Below, piece by piece: positions 7,803 through 18,953 of a DNA stretch of 64,000 nucleotides (position 1 is the first letter of the stretch; each line of letters starts with the position of its first letter). The notes beneath the pieces were generated by a model. That model was not told the DNA's origin. It saw only the letters and a list, made by a program, of their open reading frames with translations, and did not search any database. The translations under genes were made by a program, and so were the position numbers. Location: positions 1 through 64,000 of the forward strand of contig NZ_JVDT01000118.1 of assembly GCF_001076885.1 (NCBI RefSeq). The letters run 5' to 3'. The stretch is from Bacillus sp. 522_BSPC (GTDB lineage Bacteria; Bacillota; Bacilli; Bacillales; Cytobacillaceae).

Positions 7803-8735
7803 ATGGAAACATCGGTAATTATACCGACCTATAAACGGACAGATGATTTGAAAAGATGTTTAGAAGGTTTGAGTCGACAGTTTCAAGTACCTGATGAAGT
7901 AATAGTTGTTGTTCGAGATATAGATGATAAAACAAGAAATTTTCTTGAAGAATATCAATCTACTACCCATATTACAACAGCAATAGTAAATAAACCAGGC
8001 CAAGTAGCCGCTTTAAACACAGGATTACAGAAGTCATCAGGAGAGTTTATTTGCATATTGGATGATGATACAGTACCGCATATTCACTGGCTTAAGAAGA
8101 TAGTTGAAATATTTAAAAGCTCCGAACAAATTGGCGGAGTTGGCGGCCGCGACTGGGTAATTCAAGGCAACCATAAAGATGAGGGGAAGAAAGATCCAGT
8201 TGGAAAAGTACAATGGTTTGGTCGTGTAATTGGCAATCACCATCTAGGATATGGAGAGGCCCGGGATGTAGATGTATTAAAAGGAGCAAATATGAGCTAT
8301 AGGCGAAAAGCGATAGAAGGACTACTTTTTGATGAAAGATTGTTAGGACAGGGAGCCCAAGTACATAATGATATGGCATTTAGTTTAAGTGTTAGAAAGC
8401 GGGGATGGAGGCTGGTTTATGATCCGGATGTAGGAGTCAATCACTATCCAGCTCCGCGTTTTGATCTTGATCAAAGGGGTGCTTTTAATAAGGAAGCTTA
8501 TTTACAAGGAATATTTAATGAAACTTTAATTTTGTCAGAATATATGTCAAATCCCTTTCAAAAAAAGTTCTATATAATATGGTCTATATTGATTGGTACT
8601 TCAGACAAACCGGGCCTATTACAACTTATTCGGTTTTTGAATAAAAACCCAAAACCTATCTTTCAAAAATTCTCCGTAAATATTCACACACGATTAAGAT
8701 TTCAAAAAAAACTAAAGACACTAGTAAGGAGTTAA
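7803..8735 (+). CDS. Family 2 glycosyltransferase
   Basis: A GT-A fold transferase of 310 residues expected to add one sugar to the lipid-linked EPS repeat at the cytoplasmic face. The N-terminus TSVIIPTYKRTDDLKRC is the nucleotide-binding strand. The metal-binding motif is LDDDT in FICILDDDTVPHIHWL, and GANMSYRRKAI plus a downstream acidic region form the acceptor half. The ATG at 7803 is chosen because AGGAGG lies at 7790-7795; a TTG at 7782 overlapping the previous gene is in frame but lacks a site. It is part of the uninterrupted cluster I operon. Donor and acceptor are unknown. Confidence 0.88.
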   Translation: METSVIIPTYKRTDDLKRCLEGLSRQFQVPDEVIVVVRDIDDKTRNFLEEYQSTTHITTAIVNKPGQVAALNTGLQKSSGEFICILDDDTVPHIHWLKKIVEIFKSSEQIGGVGGRDWVIQGNHKDEGKKDPVGKVQWFGRVIGNHHLGYGEARDVDVLKGANMSYRRKAIEGLLFDERLLGQGAQVHNDMAFSLSVRKRGWRLVYDPDVGVNHYPAPRFDLDQRGAFNKEAYLQGIFNETLILSEYMSNPFQKKFYIIWSILIGTSDKPGLLQLIRFLNKNPKPIFQKFSVNIHTRLRFQKKLKTLVRS

Positions 8736-8740
8736 GCTAG

Positions 8741-9892
8741 ATGAAAAGGAAACTAGCGATTGTAGCCCATAATATAAATAATAGAGGCGGAATGGAAATA
8801 CATCTTTCGGAAATGATTAAGCGACTAAGTAAGGATTATGAAATTACTGTTATCGCATCTGAATTAAGTGGGTCTTTCCTCGATGTTAAATTTATAAAAA
8901 TTTCAGTTCCACAGAGACCTGTCTTTCTTAAAAGCGTATTTTTTGCAATTATGGCAAGTCTTGTTTTGTTTTTTAAAAAGTTTGATTTTGTTCATACTAC
9001 TGGTGCCATTGTCTTTAACCGTGTTGATATGTCTACTATCCATTTTTGTCATCGAGCATACAGAAGTCTTGGACTAAATGATCGATTAAAACATACAAAG
9101 TCATTTGCCCATAAAATAAATTCATGGTTACAAGGGAATTTTGCTCTATGGATGGAAGGTATATGCTATCGGCCTAACCATATTCCACATCTAGTAGTTG
9201 TTTCTGAGCATGTGAAAAAAGAAGTTTTGGAGCATTTTTATTATAAAGAGAATGCTATAAGTATTATTTATAATGGGGTTGATGTTTCAACTTTTACACC
9301 TGCGACCGTTGAAGAAAAAATGCATTACAAGAATAATTTGGGAATTCCTGAAGATGCTTTAGTATTTGTATTTGTTGGCGGAGATTGGGCTAGAAAGGGA
9401 TTAAGAATTCTATTAGAGGCTTTTCAACAATTATTATGGAGAAATACAGAACTTAAAGCAAAAGTTTTAGTAGTAGGAAAAGGGGACAAACAAGCAATAT
9501 TGAAAGGTTTTCCTAAGAACGTTACAGATCATGTTATTTTTCATGGCTTCAAAGAGAATCCATCCGATCTATATAGATTGTCTGATATTTATGTTCTCCC
9601 TAGCTTATATGAAACGTTTAGTATTGCATCATTGGAAGCAGGTGCATGTGGCTTGCCAGTTATTATGACTTCTGTTGGTATTGCTAATGTAATTGCCGAA
9701 GATAATATTACAGGCTATACCGTAGATAGAAATAAAGAATCCGTTTTAGAAGCAATGGAGAAATTAGCATTAAATCCAGAACTAAGAGAGAAGATGTCAT
9801 TTCAAGTTAGACTTCGAGCGTTAAATATTACTTGGGATGAAACCCATAAGTTATTTCAAAAGCAATATGAGAGTTTAATAGATGTGTCCTAA
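8741..9892 (+). CDS. Family 4 glycosyltransferase
   Basis: A 383-residue GT-B fold transferase. The N-terminal acceptor domain opens with KLAIVAHNINNRGGMEIHL. The C-terminal donor domain carries VFVFVGGDWARKGLRILLEA and the retaining GT4 motif with two Glu seven residues apart (ETFSIASLEAGACGLPVI). It starts six bases after the preceding gene with AAGGAG upstream. It is one of several GT4 enzymes in cluster I that would build the EPS repeat from nucleotide sugars in turn. No substrate can be assigned; the GDP-mannose supply genes gmd and manC in this cluster make GDP-sugars plausible donors. Confidence 0.88.
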   Translation: MKRKLAIVAHNINNRGGMEIHLSEMIKRLSKDYEITVIASELSGSFLDVKFIKISVPQRPVFLKSVFFAIMASLVLFFKKFDFVHTTGAIVFNRVDMSTIHFCHRAYRSLGLNDRLKHTKSFAHKINSWLQGNFALWMEGICYRPNHIPHLVVVSEHVKKEVLEHFYYKENAISIIYNGVDVSTFTPATVEEKMHYKNNLGIPEDALVFVFVGGDWARKGLRILLEAFQQLLWRNTELKAKVLVVGKGDKQAILKGFPKNVTDHVIFHGFKENPSDLYRLSDIYVLPSLYETFSIASLEAGACGLPVIMTSVGIANVIAEDNITGYTVDRNKESVLEAMEKLALNPELREKMSFQVRLRALNITWDETHKLFQKQYESLIDVS

Positions 9893-9908
9893 AAGTGAGG
9901 TTTGAATA

Positions 9909-11339
9909 GTGGCTACTTTTCTATATAGAAGAAGATTAATAGAGTTAGGAGTCCTTCTCCTTGCTCTTTTTGTTGTTGGCAGACTTTCAATAAGTACTGG
10001 AAATGTAAGAGTACTTATATTTGCCAGTTTATTTATATTTACACTAGCAATGGTAGCAGTCATTAGGGAACGAATTATTATCTTTTTAATTATCTATTTG
10101 GCTTTCATGGGCTTAATAAGAAGAGCGTTAATTCCTATTGCAAGTTGGAGTTCATTCGATCCCTTACTAATACTTGCACCAAGCATAACTGTAATCCTTG
10201 CTATCTCTTTATTTTGGGAATTGAAAAATCACCATAACCTAGGAGAAGAGAAACCAGACAAATTAATGGTTACTCTTTTTATTTTCGGATGTGTACAAAT
10301 GTTCAATCCCTACTCAGGTAGTCCTATATCAGGTTTTGTAGCAGCGATGTATATAATCGTTCCCTGGCTATGGTATTTCATCGCATTCTACAAACTTAAG
10401 CAAAAGGATATCGGCGTGATTTTAAACATTGTTGAAGTAATTGGTACAATAATTGCACTTTATGGCATCTATCAAACATTCTTTGGGATTCTCCCATTTG
10501 AACAAATGTGGGTGGATTTGACAGGGTATGCAGCATTGTATCTGGCTGCGGATACTGTAAGAGCAATTGGAACATTTCCGAGTGCACAGGAATTTGTCTT
10601 TTTTACAATGATTACTTTTATGATTGGATTTACAAAGTTGACATATAAAAAAAATCTATTATTACATCTACCTGTAGTGCTGATTACCCTATTATCTATC
10701 TTCTTCGCTAGTTCCAGAACGATTATTTTTTTTATAGCAATCGCTATTTTTATGGTCTTGATTTTAACGAAGAAAACACTAATAAGAAAAATTACTACAG
10801 GAATCATAAGTATTATAGTTTTTTATATGATCTGGATGGGCTTACCCAATTTAAACCCTGCGTGGTTCGGAGTCGCAGAACCAGCTGTTTCTCATATGAT
10901 TGAAGGTTTAGTAGACCCATTGTCAGAGGATCAAACCGGTTTAGGGCATATTGAGCGGTTTGTTGATGGGATGAAATCTATTTTTACTAATCCTGTTGGA
11001 CATGGAATTGCTTCTGTTACAAAGGCGGCTGATAAATCAGCAACAACGGAAGCCATGTCTACTGAGATTGACATATCTAATATGATCGTAGCGATGGGAG
11101 TAGGCGGCATTATCTATATAGCAGTTGTTTTTACTACTATTTATAAATCTATTTATCTCATAAACAAGAAGAAAAATTTAGAATATATAATATCATTAGC
11201 AATTTTCCTTGGAGGATTTGGAGCATGGATAAATGGGGGGTTCTATACAGCCACTATCATAACATGGCTCTTAGTGGGTTGGATTCATAAACAATATAGT
11301 ATTTATCGAGGTGAAGATAATGCATTTAGTAGTTATTAG
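9909..11339 (+). CDS. O-antigen ligase/polymerase-like membrane protein (Wzy candidate), cluster I
   Basis: A 476-residue polytopic membrane protein with about ten or more hydrophobic helices and a large periplasm-side loop around residues 300-380, the layout of the Wzy/WaaL superfamily. In a Wzx/Wzy pathway this protein joins flipped repeat units outside the membrane. It begins at GTG 9909 with AGTGAGG upstream and overlaps the next gene by 20 bp. It is the only candidate polymerase in cluster I, which also has a flippase (20136) and chain-length modulator (2998). Sequence conservation in this superfamily is low, so the role rests on topology and context. Confidence 0.75.
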   Translation: MATFLYRRRLIELGVLLLALFVVGRLSISTGNVRVLIFASLFIFTLAMVAVIRERIIIFLIIYLAFMGLIRRALIPIASWSSFDPLLILAPSITVILAISLFWELKNHHNLGEEKPDKLMVTLFIFGCVQMFNPYSGSPISGFVAAMYIIVPWLWYFIAFYKLKQKDIGVILNIVEVIGTIIALYGIYQTFFGILPFEQMWVDLTGYAALYLAADTVRAIGTFPSAQEFVFFTMITFMIGFTKLTYKKNLLLHLPVVLITLLSIFFASSRTIIFFIAIAIFMVLILTKKTLIRKITTGIISIIVFYMIWMGLPNLNPAWFGVAEPAVSHMIEGLVDPLSEDQTGLGHIERFVDGMKSIFTNPVGHGIASVTKAADKSATTEAMSTEIDISNMIVAMGVGGIIYIAVVFTTIYKSIYLINKKKNLEYIISLAIFLGGFGAWINGGFYTATIITWLLVGWIHKQYSIYRGEDNAFSSY

Positions 11340-12453
11340 TCATGCTTGTGTAACAGATATAAATCAACAAATATATGCTGAAATTGAAAAGATGGGACAT
11401 CAAGTTGACTTAATTGTACCCAGTAATTTTATTGCACCAGGCCTAGCTGATAGGCCAATATCAGTGAAAAGATGGCCGCAATTTGGCGGGAGAATTCTGG
11501 AAGTTCCTATTTACTTCAATAAAAGTATTCCGCTTCACTTTTATAAAAAAAGATTTAAGCAATTCTTTGAAAATAATAATCCAGATGCTGTATATGTTGC
11601 AGAAGAGCCGTATTCCCTTAGTTGTTTTCAAGTTTTAAAAAGTGCTTTGCCCTACACTAAAGCAATCGGTTTTTATTCTGCACAAAATATAAAAAAAAAT
11701 TATCCATTCCTATTTCGAAGGATGGAGAAATATGTATATAAACATTCTTCTCTTGCCGTTAGCATTAGTGAAGATGTAACAACTGTATTAAGAGAAAAAG
11801 GGTTCCAAAATAAGATCTGTGAAGTCCCATTGGGTGTAGATGAAGAATATTTTATCGTTTCTCCAGAGTTAAGAGTAGAGGCAAGGAGGAAAGTGAACAT
11901 TCCTTCTAATGCTTTTGTAGTAGGATTTGCTGGACGTATTGTAAAGGAGAAGGGCGTTGATCTATTGATTAAGGCATATAGCTCCGTTTATAAAAGGAAG
12001 GATAATATGTACTTATTAATTGTAGGAAGAGGACCATTATTAGAAGAAATGAAACAACTAGCAATAGAATTGGGAGTGAGTGAAAGGGTTAAATTTATAA
12101 GTAGTGCAATCCATTCGGAAATGCCAAAATGGTTTAATTGCATGGATGTTCATGTACTTCCCTCCATTACGATGCCTAATTGGAGAGAACAATTTGGTAG
12201 AGTTTTAATTGAAGCAGCAGCATGTGGTGTCCCTTCTATTGGTAGCTCGAGTGGGGAGATTCCAAATGTAATGGATAAGCTTGGAATGAAAAGTATATTC
12301 CAAGAAGGAGAAATTAGTCAGCTTACAAATGAAATAATAAAAGCCAGTGAGGATAAAAACGATAATAATACTATTCGAACATTTACTATTGAAAAATATG
12401 GGAATAAAGGTGTTGCAGCTCAATTAATTAATGCGTTTGAAGCGATTATTTGA
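11320..12453 (+). CDS. Family 4 glycosyltransferase
   Basis: A 377-residue GT-B enzyme. The start chosen is ATG 11320 behind GAGGTG (11309-11314); a GTG nine bases earlier is in frame but overlaps the ribosome site. The donor domain shows VVGFAGRIVKEKGVDLLI, LIVGRGPLLEEM and the two-Glu motif EQFGRVLIEAAACGVPSIGS. It overlaps the end of the polymerase-like gene, implying coupled translation. It should transfer one sugar in assembly of EPS-I. The N-terminal domain diverges from the neighbouring GT4 proteins, suggesting a different acceptor. Confidence 0.88.
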   Translation: MHLVVISHACVTDINQQIYAEIEKMGHQVDLIVPSNFIAPGLADRPISVKRWPQFGGRILEVPIYFNKSIPLHFYKKRFKQFFENNNPDAVYVAEEPYSLSCFQVLKSALPYTKAIGFYSAQNIKKNYPFLFRRMEKYVYKHSSLAVSISEDVTTVLREKGFQNKICEVPLGVDEEYFIVSPELRVEARRKVNIPSNAFVVGFAGRIVKEKGVDLLIKAYSSVYKRKDNMYLLIVGRGPLLEEMKQLAIELGVSERVKFISSAIHSEMPKWFNCMDVHVLPSITMPNWREQFGRVLIEAAACGVPSIGSSSGEIPNVMDKLGMKSIFQEGEISQLTNEIIKASEDKNDNNTIRTFTIEKYGNKGVAAQLINAFEAII

Positions 12454-12466
12454 AGGGGGAAATGCT

Positions 12467-13600
12467 ATGAAGTTATTGATAATTTCTTCTGTGGGTGAAC
12501 TCGGTGGTGGTGCAGAATCAATGCTTTATGAACTAGTCTTTAGCATTAAAGAGGAAATTGAGCTGGAAGTACTATTTATGAAAGACGGGAAATTAAAGGA
12601 AGCTGTAGAAAATTTGAACATTAGGACACATTATTTAGAAATACCTAGGATGAAAAATGGGGTAGGTGTGGTAATCTGGATGACAAAATATAATCAATTA
12701 TTAAAAAAAATAAACCCCACTTTCGTATTAAACTGGATGCCTAAAGCCCATCTATTTACTGCACTCCCTAATTACTTTGCAAAAAAGCCAACCTATTGGT
12801 GGCAGCATGGAGTTCCCAATCCGCCCAATTTTTTTGATAAAATCACACCAAAATTACCGGCAAAGAAAATTGGCAGTTCTTCCACCATTGCGAAGTTAGC
12901 ACAAGAAAAACTAACGGATAAACCAGTTTTCTGCACTTTTCCAGGATCAGATATAGCAAAACATGCACCGGATGTGAAAAGTAGAGAGGCAATTAGAGAA
13001 AAGTATGGGATCGATGAAGAGACAATAGTTCTAGGTAATATTGGAAGGATACAAGGTTGGAAGAGACAAGATATTTTAATAGAAACTTTAGAGTTATTGA
13101 TTAAGCAAAACAAAAAGGTAAAGCTATTGATGGTAGGGGGAAATCTATATAATCTCGACAATGAATATGAAAGAAAGATAAATCAGTTGATCATAGAAAA
13201 AGGATTGAGTGAGTATATTATCATGACAGGCAATCAATTAAATGTAGCACCTTTTTATGACGCAATGGATATATATGTACATACAGCTAAGGGAGAACCT
13301 TTTGGAATAGTGATGGTAGAGGCAATGTTGCATGCGAAGCCCGTTGTTGCTATCAAATCCCCAGGTTCAATTGAAATCGTAAAGGAGAAGGAAACAGGAT
13401 TATTGGTTAATTCAGACTCTCCTGACATGGTAACAAACAAGATAGAAGCTTTAATCGAAAAAGAGGATTTTCATAGTATGGGTTTAAAGGGTAGGGAAAG
13501 AGCGATTAGTCTATTTTCCAATAAACAAATGGGACAAAAGATACTTACGGAAATAATGCCGTATAAGGAAGCTAATTATTATAAAAAGGTAGTGTTCTAA
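12467..13600 (+). CDS. Family 4 glycosyltransferase
   Basis: A 378-residue GT-B glycosyltransferase beginning MKLLIISSVGELGGGAES, with the glycine-rich acceptor loop of GT4 enzymes. The donor half has IVLGNIGRIQGWKRQDILIE, LLMVGGN and GEPFGIVMVEAMLHAKPVVA, with the catalytic Glu pair. ATG 12467 is preferred over an in-frame ATG at 12431 because AAGGGGG precedes it by seven bases. The stop abuts the next start (13601). Substrate unknown. Confidence 0.87.
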   Translation: MKLLIISSVGELGGGAESMLYELVFSIKEEIELEVLFMKDGKLKEAVENLNIRTHYLEIPRMKNGVGVVIWMTKYNQLLKKINPTFVLNWMPKAHLFTALPNYFAKKPTYWWQHGVPNPPNFFDKITPKLPAKKIGSSSTIAKLAQEKLTDKPVFCTFPGSDIAKHAPDVKSREAIREKYGIDEETIVLGNIGRIQGWKRQDILIETLELLIKQNKKVKLLMVGGNLYNLDNEYERKINQLIIEKGLSEYIIMTGNQLNVAPFYDAMDIYVHTAKGEPFGIVMVEAMLHAKPVVAIKSPGSIEIVKEKETGLLVNSDSPDMVTNKIEALIEKEDFHSMGLKGRERAISLFSNKQMGQKILTEIMPYKEANYYKKVVF

Positions 13601-15783
<2,183 letters not shown>

Positions 15784-15796
15784 ATTGTTAACCATG

Positions 15797-15821
15797 AAGT
15801 AGTCGAGAACTGCTTTTTTTT
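15797..15821 (+). terminator. Weak intrinsic terminator after gmd
   Basis: A 7-bp stem with one wobble pair (AAGTAGT 15797-15803 with ACTGCTT 15809-15815) is followed by a run of seven T. It may attenuate, not end, the cluster I transcript, as genes continue in the same direction 30 bp on. Confidence 0.5.
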
Positions 15822-15850
15822 ATGCATAAAAAATAGAAGGAGGGGAGCTA

Positions 15851-16432
15851 GTGAAGCCAGCTGGAAAAATTAAAGTAATGTTCCTAGTACACACCGCCAT
15901 AATTGGAGGCGGAGAAAGAAGTTTAATTGATATATTAACCTATATCAACAAAGAAAGATTTCAACCCACATTAGTATGCTTTGAGAACGGTCCTCTTGTG
16001 GAGTGGGTCAGGGAAATATCTGGTGTTGAGGTTGTTGTCATTCCATTTTCCGATAAAGTGTTGAAGTATAACAGAGATGAAAAAAGTATAGTAAGGTTCT
16101 TGTCTATCTTCTCTTTATTTGCCCCGATGGTTAAGCTTTTTTCTTTCATGTATAAGAGCGAGGCAAAGATTGTCTATTCTAACTCAATGAAAGCCCATTT
16201 TATTGGTCTAGTTGTTGGGAAGCTGGCGTTTAAAAAGGTAATCTGGCATGTAAGGGATATTATTGACGGTGGAGTAAATAAGAGACTGTTTGTTGCTCTG
16301 TCAAAGTTTACGGATGAAATAATATGTATTTCAAAGATTGTATCTAGCCAATTTGGAAAATCAGAGAAAATAAAAATTGTCTATAACGGGATTCTTCCAC
16401 TAGAGGAGGTTACTAGAAGTGAAGGAATTTAA
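15851..16432 (+). CDS. N-terminal half of a split GT4 glycosyltransferase
   Basis: 193 residues matching only the acceptor-binding Rossmann domain of a GT-B enzyme: VMFLVHTAIIGGGERSLIDIL at the start, the mid-domain NSMKAHFIG, HVRDII and the linker IKIVYNGILPLEE that in intact enzymes continues into the donor domain. Starts at GTG 15851 with AGGAGGGG upstream. The reading frame ends 14 bases inside the next frame, which encodes exactly the missing half. Dropping one G from GG in AAGGAATTT near 16423 would fuse the two as TRSEEFKVAIIGQ. Either the gene is frameshifted or it works as two chains; see findings. Confidence 0.8.
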   Translation: MKPAGKIKVMFLVHTAIIGGGERSLIDILTYINKERFQPTLVCFENGPLVEWVREISGVEVVVIPFSDKVLKYNRDEKSIVRFLSIFSLFAPMVKLFSFMYKSEAKIVYSNSMKAHFIGLVVGKLAFKKVIWHVRDIIDGGVNKRLFVALSKFTDEIICISKIVSSQFGKSEKIKIVYNGILPLEEVTRSEGI

Positions 16433-16982
16433 AGTAGCTATTATTGGCCAGATTGCTAGGTGGAAAGGGCAGGATGTGTTCATTAAAGCAGCAAAGCTTT
16501 TGCATCCAAAGTATCCTGAAATTAAATTTTTGTTAATTGGAGATGTATTGTTTGAGAAAGAAGAAGAACTTCAGTTCAAGAATCACTTATTAGATTTAGC
16601 GAAGGATTGTGATTATATTGAGTTTCTAGGTCATAGGGAAAATGTGTTGGAATTACTGAAAGATATCGATATTTTAGTACATGCGTCTGTTAGGGAAGAG
16701 CCGTTTGGCAGGGTGATTATTGAAGGGATGGCTTCCAAAATACCAGTCATTGCTGCGAAAATAGGAGGACCACTTGAAATCATTGAAGATGGAATATCTG
16801 GAATCCTGTATGAACCTGGAAATGTTAGAAATCTAGTCTCTAAACTTAATGGCTTGATTGAAGATGAACATCTGTATAAATCTATTGCAAGCGGGGGAAA
16901 TAAAAGATTTCTTGAAAAATTCAGTCTGAAAAAAACTGTTTCAAAGGTTGAGGAGTGTATAGGGATAGTTTCTAAAAAATGA
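16419..16982 (+). CDS. C-terminal half of a split GT4 glycosyltransferase
   Basis: 187 residues forming a complete GT4 donor-binding domain: KVAIIGQIARWKGQDVFIKA at the start, FLLIGD, and EEPFGRVIIEGMASKIPVIAA with the catalytic Glu pair. GTG 16419 has AGAGGAGG (16402-16409) at a good distance, so independent initiation is plausible and would pair this chain with the upstream acceptor domain. Alternatively the ribosome-like site is chance and the locus is a single frameshifted gene. The intact coding on both sides of the shift argues that any break is recent. Confidence 0.8.
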   Translation: MKEFKVAIIGQIARWKGQDVFIKAAKLLHPKYPEIKFLLIGDVLFEKEEELQFKNHLLDLAKDCDYIEFLGHRENVLELLKDIDILVHASVREEPFGRVIIEGMASKIPVIAAKIGGPLEIIEDGISGILYEPGNVRNLVSKLNGLIEDEHLYKSIASGGNKRFLEKFSLKKTVSKVEECIGIVSKK

Positions 16983-16996
16983 ATGGAGGTGAATAG

Positions 16997-17857
16997 ATGG
17001 AGAAAGTATCCATATGTATCTGTACAAGAAATAGACCGATTGATTTAAAAAATGCAATTTATTCTATTTTTCAATCTACATATAGAAATTTTGAGGTTAT
17101 AGTTTCTGACGATAGTACAAATGATGAAACAAAAAAGATGATTGAAAAAGAATTTTCAGAGGTGAAATATGTAAAAGGACCTAGAAAAGGACTTTGTTTT
17201 AATCGTAATAATGCATTAAAAATAGTCACTGGATCGAGAGTATTATTTATGGATGATGATGTGAAGATGTCTAAAGACTTTCTCAAAATTGTAAATAAAG
17301 TATTATTAAGTTATCTAAATGCGTCAAATATTATTATTACAGGAATTGAAAGGAATAAGGGAACCCTTGTATTACCTAATAATGTGAATTTTTTAGGACA
17401 TCAAGCAATTCCGTATAATGGGAAAGAAGAGTTAAAGACTATAGTGATTAATAGTACACTATTTCCAGCTTCTTTGTTTGAATTTCTTAAATTTGATGAG
17501 CAACTTGTCTATGGATATGATGAAGTTGATATTGCGACTAGAGCCAAATCACTAGGATATAAAATTATTCTGTGTGAAGAGGCAATTAATGATCACTATC
17601 CCTCTAGTGTAAATAGAGAATTTTATAGGTCTTTTAAAGAAGCTTCTAGAATATATGTAACTTATAAAAAATATTATTACGTAGAAAATAAAAAATTGAA
17701 ATCAGGTATTTATTTGTTTTACTCTTTATTTCATACACTAGCATTTGAGATAAAGGAAAATAAAATAAGTGGATTTAAGAGAGCATTAATAACATATAAA
17801 TATGCGATTAACTATATAATACTGAATAATAGATCTTCAAGCATCGCTGAAAAATAA
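16997..17857 (+). CDS. Family 2 glycosyltransferase
   Basis: A 286-residue GT-A transferase beginning VSICICTRNRPIDLKNAI, with VIVSDDSTND for nucleotide binding and LFMDDDVKM as the metal-binding DDD motif. The C-terminal part is Lys- and Tyr-rich and may touch the membrane. GGAGGTG precedes the ATG. From here to about 20 kb the DNA is noticeably more A+T-rich than the first half of cluster I, suggesting a cassette with a different history. Substrate unknown. Confidence 0.87.
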   Translation: MEKVSICICTRNRPIDLKNAIYSIFQSTYRNFEVIVSDDSTNDETKKMIEKEFSEVKYVKGPRKGLCFNRNNALKIVTGSRVLFMDDDVKMSKDFLKIVNKVLLSYLNASNIIITGIERNKGTLVLPNNVNFLGHQAIPYNGKEELKTIVINSTLFPASLFEFLKFDEQLVYGYDEVDIATRAKSLGYKIILCEEAINDHYPSSVNREFYRSFKEASRIYVTYKKYYYVENKKLKSGIYLFYSLFHTLAFEIKENKISGFKRALITYKYAINYIILNNRSSSIAEK

Positions 17858-17875
17858 AGAATTAAGGTGATAAAG

Positions 17876-18898
17876 ATGAATGGAAAAGTTAGTGTAATAG
17901 TTCCTATATATAAAGTAGAAAAATACTTATCTAAATGTATTGAAAGTATTATTAATCAATCCTACTCAAATTTAGAAATCATTTTAATTAATGACGGTTC
18001 TCCAGACAATTGTGGAAATATATGTGATGCGTATTCAAGAATAGATAATAGAATACAAGTTATTCATAAAAAAAATGGAGGACTTTCTGATGCACGAAAC
18101 GAGGGTTTAAAGATTGCAAGTGGAGAATATATTAGTTTTATTGATTCAGATGATTATATTGATAAAGACTTTTACAAAATATTAATTGATTTGATAAGGA
18201 ATAGTAATGCAGACGCCGCACAATGTTCTTATAAAAAAATCACTGAAAACGGTAATCTATCCTATAAGAATGATATATTAGAAGATAAAAATGATGAAAA
18301 TATATCATTACATAATTTAGATATATTGAACAGTTTATATGGAAACGAAGAAATTACAGTGATATGGAATGTTTGGAATAAATTGTACAAAAGAGAGTTG
18401 TTAAGAGATATCTATTTTCCAAAAGGTAAATTACATGAAGATGTTTTTACAACGTATAAAATTTTATATAGAGCAAAAATGATGGTTTCTACGAATAAAC
18501 AGTTATACTTCTATACGCAAAGGGCAAGTAGTATTATGGGAAGATTTAATGTTAAACATTTAGATGTATTAGAAGCATATGTTGAACAAGTATATTTTTA
18601 TGATAAGAAAGGGCTAAAAGAGTTAAAGAGAAGAGCGGCAAATATTTTGGAGATTACTATAAAGGCATCAATTGTACGTGTATTAAATTCTAATATAAAT
18701 GATAAAGAACAGATATTAGATAATTTGATAAATTTCTATAAACGAAATACCAAATTATTTGACAGAAATAATAGAAACCTTAAGCAAAATATATTATATA
18801 TTTTAATAAAGATTAGCCCTAGTTATCTTATAAAATCACTGTACAGATTTTCTAAAGTTAAAAAGCAAGGCTACAATTCAGAAAAATCGATAGCATAA
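17876..18898 (+). CDS. Family 2 glycosyltransferase (EpsJ/CpsJ-like)
   Basis: A 340-residue GT2 enzyme with the very common Gram-positive capsule pattern: VSVIVPIYKVEKYLSKCIES, LILINDGSPDNC-type block, GGLSDARNEG and SFIDSDDYI (the metal-binding DxDD). These residues bind a UDP-sugar and Mg2+/Mn2+. The C-terminal 120 residues are basic and probably membrane-associated. ATG 17876 is taken because AAGGTGA precedes it; a GTG nine bases upstream lies in the ribosome site. It resembles B. subtilis EpsJ in layout but the sugar cannot be inferred. Confidence 0.88.
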   Translation: MNGKVSVIVPIYKVEKYLSKCIESIINQSYSNLEIILINDGSPDNCGNICDAYSRIDNRIQVIHKKNGGLSDARNEGLKIASGEYISFIDSDDYIDKDFYKILIDLIRNSNADAAQCSYKKITENGNLSYKNDILEDKNDENISLHNLDILNSLYGNEEITVIWNVWNKLYKRELLRDIYFPKGKLHEDVFTTYKILYRAKMMVSTNKQLYFYTQRASSIMGRFNVKHLDVLEAYVEQVYFYDKKGLKELKRRAANILEITIKASIVRVLNSNINDKEQILDNLINFYKRNTKLFDRNNRNLKQNILYILIKISPSYLIKSLYRFSKVKKQGYNSEKSIA

Positions 18899-18953
18899 TA
18901 TCAATTATGCACTTAAATAAATGGTGAAACTATAATAGAACAGGAGCTAAACT

